Source: Agriterribacter humi (GTDB taxonomy: Bacteria; Bacteroidota; Bacteroidia; Chitinophagales; Chitinophagaceae). Taken from it: a DNA stretch of 64,000 nucleotides. Below the pieces are notes generated by a model. The model saw only the letters and a list, made by a program, of their open reading frames with translations, did not search any database and was not told the DNA's origin. This document shows, in pieces, positions 61,513 to 64,000 of this stretch. Location: assembly GCF_009192765.1 (NCBI RefSeq), contig NZ_VOHQ01000003.1, positions 124,001-188,000 of the forward strand, in the 5' to 3' direction. A program made the translations under genes and the position numbers. The number at the start of each line of letters is the position of its first letter. The stretch's first letter is position 1.

Positions 61513-61675
61513 ATTAATATTGTTTTAGTTGCATTATTCTCTATAAAAATGCATAAACATGCATAAATATAAGTGATAAAACCGCAAATAATTCAAAATA
61601 ATGCGGGAAACGGTAAATAATTCGGCAAATCATACATTCATACTCATCACAATAGTATTGCAGCCATGCCCCTGG

Positions 61676-61706
61676 TTTGTCATATCCTTTCAACTGCATA
61701 CCTTTG
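61676..61706 (+). promoter_or_regulatory. Predicted purQ promoter
   Basis: TTTG (61676-61679) and TACCTTTG (61699-61706) lie 19 bp apart, an ideal Bacteroidota -33/-7 pair. The ATG of purQ follows 20 bp later. Confidence 0.65.
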
Positions 61707-61726
61707 CAGCCTATTAATAATCAGTT

Positions 61727-62410
61727 ATGAAATTTGGCGTAGTTGTTTTTCCAGGCTCAAATTGCGACAGTGATATGATTTATGCGCTGAGGGAAGATCT
61801 TGGTTATGAAGTGATTGAACTTTGGCACAAGGATAAGGACCTGAGCGCTTTTGATAAAGATGACTGTATTGTTTTACCGGGAGGGTTTTCTTTTGGTGAT
61901 TACCTGCGTTGCGGGGCAATTGCCAGGTTTAGTCCTATGATGCAGAGTGTGACTGCGTTTGCCCAAAAAGGTGGTAAAGTTTTAGGTATTTGCAACGGGT
62001 TTCAAATATTATGTGAAGCAGGTTTGTTGCCCGGCGTTTTATTGCGCAATGAAAATATGAAATTCGTTTGCCAGAATGTATATATAAAAGGAGAAGATGG
62101 CGTACCGGCAAAAATTCCTTTAGCGCATGGAGAGGGAAGATATTATGCAGACGAAAAAACGCTCGACCTGCTGGAAGAAAATAACCAGGTAGTTTATCGT
62201 TATTGTAATGCATCCGGTGAAATAACCGCTGCTGCCAATCCCAACGGGAGCCTGCGTAATATAGCCGGCATAACCAATACTGCCCGTAATGTTTTTGGTA
62301 TGATGCCGCACCCCGAGAGAGCATGTAATGAAGCATTGGGAAATACTGATGGCCGAAAAATACTAAGCGATTTACTTATTGCAGAAAAATCGCTTGTAGC
62401 GGCGGGTTAA
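61727..62410 (+). CDS. purQ: Phosphoribosylformylglycinamidine synthase, glutaminase subunit
   Basis: PurQ releases ammonia from glutamine for PurL in the fourth step of de novo purine synthesis. The 227-residue class I glutamine amidotransferase opens [17 protein letters not shown] and has the nucleophile cysteine in [13 protein letters not shown] (about 86-98). The distal histidine-glutamate pair is in [11 protein letters not shown] (about 195-205). The conserved [18 protein letters not shown] block (about 49-66) is present. The start is supported by the promoter 20 bp upstream. The other pur genes are not in this window. Confidence 0.95.
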   Translation: MKFGVVVFPGSNCDSDMIYALREDLGYEVIELWHKDKDLSAFDKDDCIVLPGGFSFGDYLRCGAIARFSPMMQSVTAFAQKGGKVLGICNGFQILCEAGLLPGVLLRNENMKFVCQNVYIKGEDGVPAKIPLAHGEGRYYADEKTLDLLEENNQVVYRYCNASGEITAAANPNGSLRNIAGITNTARNVFGMMPHPERACNEALGNTDGRKILSDLLIAEKSLVAAG

Positions 62411-62479
62411 TACTTTTGGCAAATATTTAAGTCTTTTTGTATGAAATTTGTCCGGCATCTGCGTTTAAAGTATAGCATT

Positions 62480-62941
62480 ATGAAAAGAATCGTACTATTT
62501 ATAACCCTTATATTTTGTGCACATATCCTTTTTGCACAAAACGGGTCTGCCAGGATGGTAAACTGGAATTTTTCGTCTAAAAAAATTGCAGCCGATACTT
62601 ATGAGGTCCGTTTTACGGCCGATATAAACGGTAAATACCATATGTATGCCCAGAATGTTGGTGTTGAAGGTCCGGTAGCCACTTCATTTACTTTTACCCG
62701 CAATCCATTGATAGATTTAAATGGCAAGGTTAAAGAAGTAGGTAAAATGGTAAAAAAACATGAGGAAGTGTGGGGAGGCGATGTGAATTATTATGAAAAC
62801 AAGGTAGAGTTTGTACAACTGGTAAAATTAAAGAAGAAGATCAAAACGAATGTGGGCGGTTCCGTGGAATTTATGGTGTGCGATGATAAGGAATGTTTAC
62901 CTCCTGCAGAAGTTTCGTTCAAAGTGAATATTGGCGGATAA
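62480..62941 (+). CDS. Exported DsbD N-terminal-domain-like protein
   Basis: This 153-residue periplasmic protein has a signal peptide (MKRIVLFITLIFCAHILFAQ). The mature part (about 25-150) matches the DsbD alpha immunoglobulin-like domain, with MYAQNVGVEGPVATSF near the front and the cysteine pair in FMVCDDKECLPPAEVSF (about 129-145). Without the DsbD membrane and thioredoxin domains it could act as a stand-alone thiol donor or receiver. The ATG at 62480 yields the signal peptide. It follows purQ by 69 bp. Confidence 0.85.
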   Translation: MKRIVLFITLIFCAHILFAQNGSARMVNWNFSSKKIAADTYEVRFTADINGKYHMYAQNVGVEGPVATSFTFTRNPLIDLNGKVKEVGKMVKKHEEVWGGDVNYYENKVEFVQLVKLKKKIKTNVGGSVEFMVCDDKECLPPAEVSFKVNIGG

Positions 62942-62971
62942 AAATATTCAGGGTAAAGGATCAGGGAAATA

Positions 62972-63007
62972 GAAAAGGGGTTGTATAAAAATATACAACC
63001 CCTTTTC
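62972..63007. terminator. Bidirectional terminator between convergent genes
   Basis: A perfect 16-bp stem (62972-62987 with 62992-63007) has a 4-nt AAAA loop and A/T-rich stem ends. It lies between the DsbD-like gene (ends 62941) and the ECF sigma gene (ends 63022) and should stop both transcripts. Confidence 0.72.
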
Positions 63008-63021
63008 ATTGAGTAAATGTG

Positions 63022-63603
63022 TTACAATGCAATTTGTTTTTCCTGCATCATTTTGCGCAGGTTGATTAAACCATAACGCATACGTCCTAAAGCGGTATTG
63101 ATACTGCAATCGGTTAACGTAGCAATTTCTTTAAAGCTTAATTCAGCGTAATGTCTTAAAATGATCACTTCGCGTTGATCTTCAGGCAAACGATCAAGCA
63201 TTTCGCGAACGCGGTCATGACTTTGGCGCTGCATCATCCGGCGGTCTACTCCATCCTCTGAAAAATTGATCACTTCAAAAATGTCGCGATCATCACCTGT
63301 TTTAATAGCAGGAGTGCGTTTAACCTTGCGGAAATGATCTACGCACAGGTTGTGGGCAATACGCATAGCCCAGGGCAGAAACTTTCCTTCTTCTGTGTAG
63401 CGGCCACTGCGAATGGTGTCAATGACCCTGATAAAAACATCCTGAAAAATGTCTTCGGCCAGGTACTTGTCTTTCACCAGAAGAAAAATGGAAGTGTAAA
63501 TCTTGTCCTTGTGGCGGACAATGAGGATCTCGAGTGCAGACGCATCTCCACCCATAAAAAGGTGGATCAATTGCTGGTCAGGCAGATTGGTTAGGGATTT
63601 CAT
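63022..63603 (-). CDS. ECF-type RNA polymerase sigma factor
   Basis: This 193-residue protein has sigma region 2 (about 25-95, with DKYLAEDIFQDVFIRVIDTI and FLPWAMRIAHNLCVDHFRK) and region 4 (about 130-185, with SFKEIATLTDCSINTALGRM as helix-turn-helix). It belongs to the widely conserved Bacteroidota ECF group that lacks a neighbouring anti-sigma factor. The upstream DNA contains a 9-bp inverted repeat around a smaller hairpin (63605-63670), in the 5' region of the transcript. It converges with the DsbD-like gene. Confidence 0.9.
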   Translation of the reverse strand: MKSLTNLPDQQLIHLFMGGDASALEILIVRHKDKIYTSIFLLVKDKYLAEDIFQDVFIRVIDTIRSGRYTEEGKFLPWAMRIAHNLCVDHFRKVKRTPAIKTGDDRDIFEVINFSEDGVDRRMMQRQSHDRVREMLDRLPEDQREVIILRHYAELSFKEIATLTDCSINTALGRMRYGLINLRKMMQEKQIAL

Positions 63604-63877
63604 AAACTTCTACGGTTTTTAATGGTTGGGATTTTGATATCCCCAATAGCATAATAAAGAAGTAGAAGTTAATACCAAATAGGCGGTAATGTTTTAAATT
63701 CTAGTTTCTTTCGTACGATATTGGGACTGCTAAAATATTGCTTTTTTTTATATAACCAAACTTTCGTTAAATAAATTTCGATTAACATTTGAAAATCTTC
63801 GCTAAACCGCATAATATTAAATACATAGTCGCTGAAACAATAATACCATTTCTTAAATGACGGCTTATTTATGCGTC
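63604..63877. other. Intergenic region with an inverted repeat
   Basis: No gene is seen. AACTTCTAC (63605-63613) and GTAGAAGTT (63662-63670) form a 9-bp inverted repeat. An inner GGGAT-ATCCC stem lies between them. This structure overlies the start region of the ECF sigma gene. Confidence 0.45.
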
Positions 63878-63911
63878 TTTGATTAAGCTAAACAATTTAG
63901 TATTAATTTTG
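63878..63911 (+). promoter_or_regulatory. Predicted uvrA promoter
   Basis: TTTG (63878-63881) and TAATTTTG (63904-63911) lie 22 bp apart, matching the Bacteroidota pattern. The ATG follows 10 bp later. Confidence 0.5.
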
Positions 63912-63921
63912 ATCCACTTTT

Positions 63922-64000
63922 ATGATAGCAACATCGGGTAAAAAGAAAAAACAATTGGCGCAGCGCAGTAACAATAATATTTTAATAAAAGGCGCAAGGG
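63922..64000 (+). CDS. uvrA: Excinuclease ABC subunit A (5' end only)
   Basis: Twenty-six codons of the N-terminus lie in the window, beginning MIATSGKKKKQLAQRSNNNI and then LIKGAR. The last segment is the conserved opening of UvrA (x-I-x-I-x-GAR-x-HNL), which in full proteins leads to the first ABC ATPase Walker motif. The lysine-rich lead is typical of Bacteroidota copies. UvrA recognises DNA damage in nucleotide excision repair. The rest runs off the right edge, so the call rests on the short N-terminal pattern. Confidence 0.7.
   Translation, partial: MIATSGKKKKQLAQRSNNNILIKGAR

Overview
This 64 kb window is a chromosomal segment of a Gram-negative bacterium of the phylum Bacteroidota, most likely family Chitinophagaceae. 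The evidence is a SusC/SusD outer-membrane pair, BatB/BatC-type proteins, several Bacteroidota-typical DUF families, lipoprotein signal peptides, scarce Shine-Dalgarno sites, and several copies of the Bacteroidota promoter pattern (TTTG or TTG, about 19-22 bp, then TAnnTTTG). I see no rRNA, tRNA, CRISPR array, insertion sequence or prophage. Genes lie on both strands in short operons. The ends cut two genes: a probable sigma-factor partner at the left and uvrA at the right.

Layout. 0-9.4 kb: ECF sigma factor, IPP isomerase, 2-oxoacid:ferredoxin oxidoreductase alpha subunit, a glycosyltransferase with an extra C-terminal domain, a GH3 acyl-adenylating enzyme, a LysE exporter, a monofunctional peptidoglycan transglycosylase and a FabH-type ketosynthase. 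9.5-16.5 kb: tandem DUF2911 lipoproteins, ACP phosphodiesterase, a JmjC-like oxygenase, the oxidoreductase beta subunit (10 kb from its alpha subunit), DUF4197 and an aminotransferase. 16.7-24.2 kb: adenylate kinase, enoyl-CoA hydratase, gluconate permease, MurF and an aldo/keto reductase. 24.3-24.8 kb is a small graveyard: the 5' end of an RtcB-like gene and the 3' end of another gene, beside GC-rich modular repeats. 24.8-32.9 kb: receiver and receiver-HPt proteins, sigma-54, RuvB, a Fur/Zur-type repressor, SCO and a MerC-like membrane protein with a palindrome in front of it. 33-50.3 kb: a sugar isomerase/oxidoreductase pair, an RRM protein with a long leader, DsbA-like protein, DMT permease, BatB/BatC, a class D beta-lactamase, KBL, OxyR, two tandem alpha/beta hydrolases (one broken), KUP and two linked envelope proteins.

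50.4-61.5 kb is the most coherent functional block. It holds SusC/SusD, a MurNAc-6-phosphate etherase (MurQ), an atypical ROK sugar kinase, an MFS permease, a SIS-domain sugar isomerase and a secreted Gfo/Idh/MocA oxidoreductase. Together they suggest uptake and breakdown of N-acetylmuramic acid or a peptidoglycan fragment. 61.7-64 kb: purQ, a DsbD-N-like protein, a second ECF sigma factor and the start of uvrA.

The main points for follow-up are the probable MurNAc locus with its ROK kinase that lacks the ExGH and full zinc motifs, the broken hydrolase paralogue, the repeat-associated RtcB remnant, the palindrome before the MerC-like gene, and small families of intergenic repeats.
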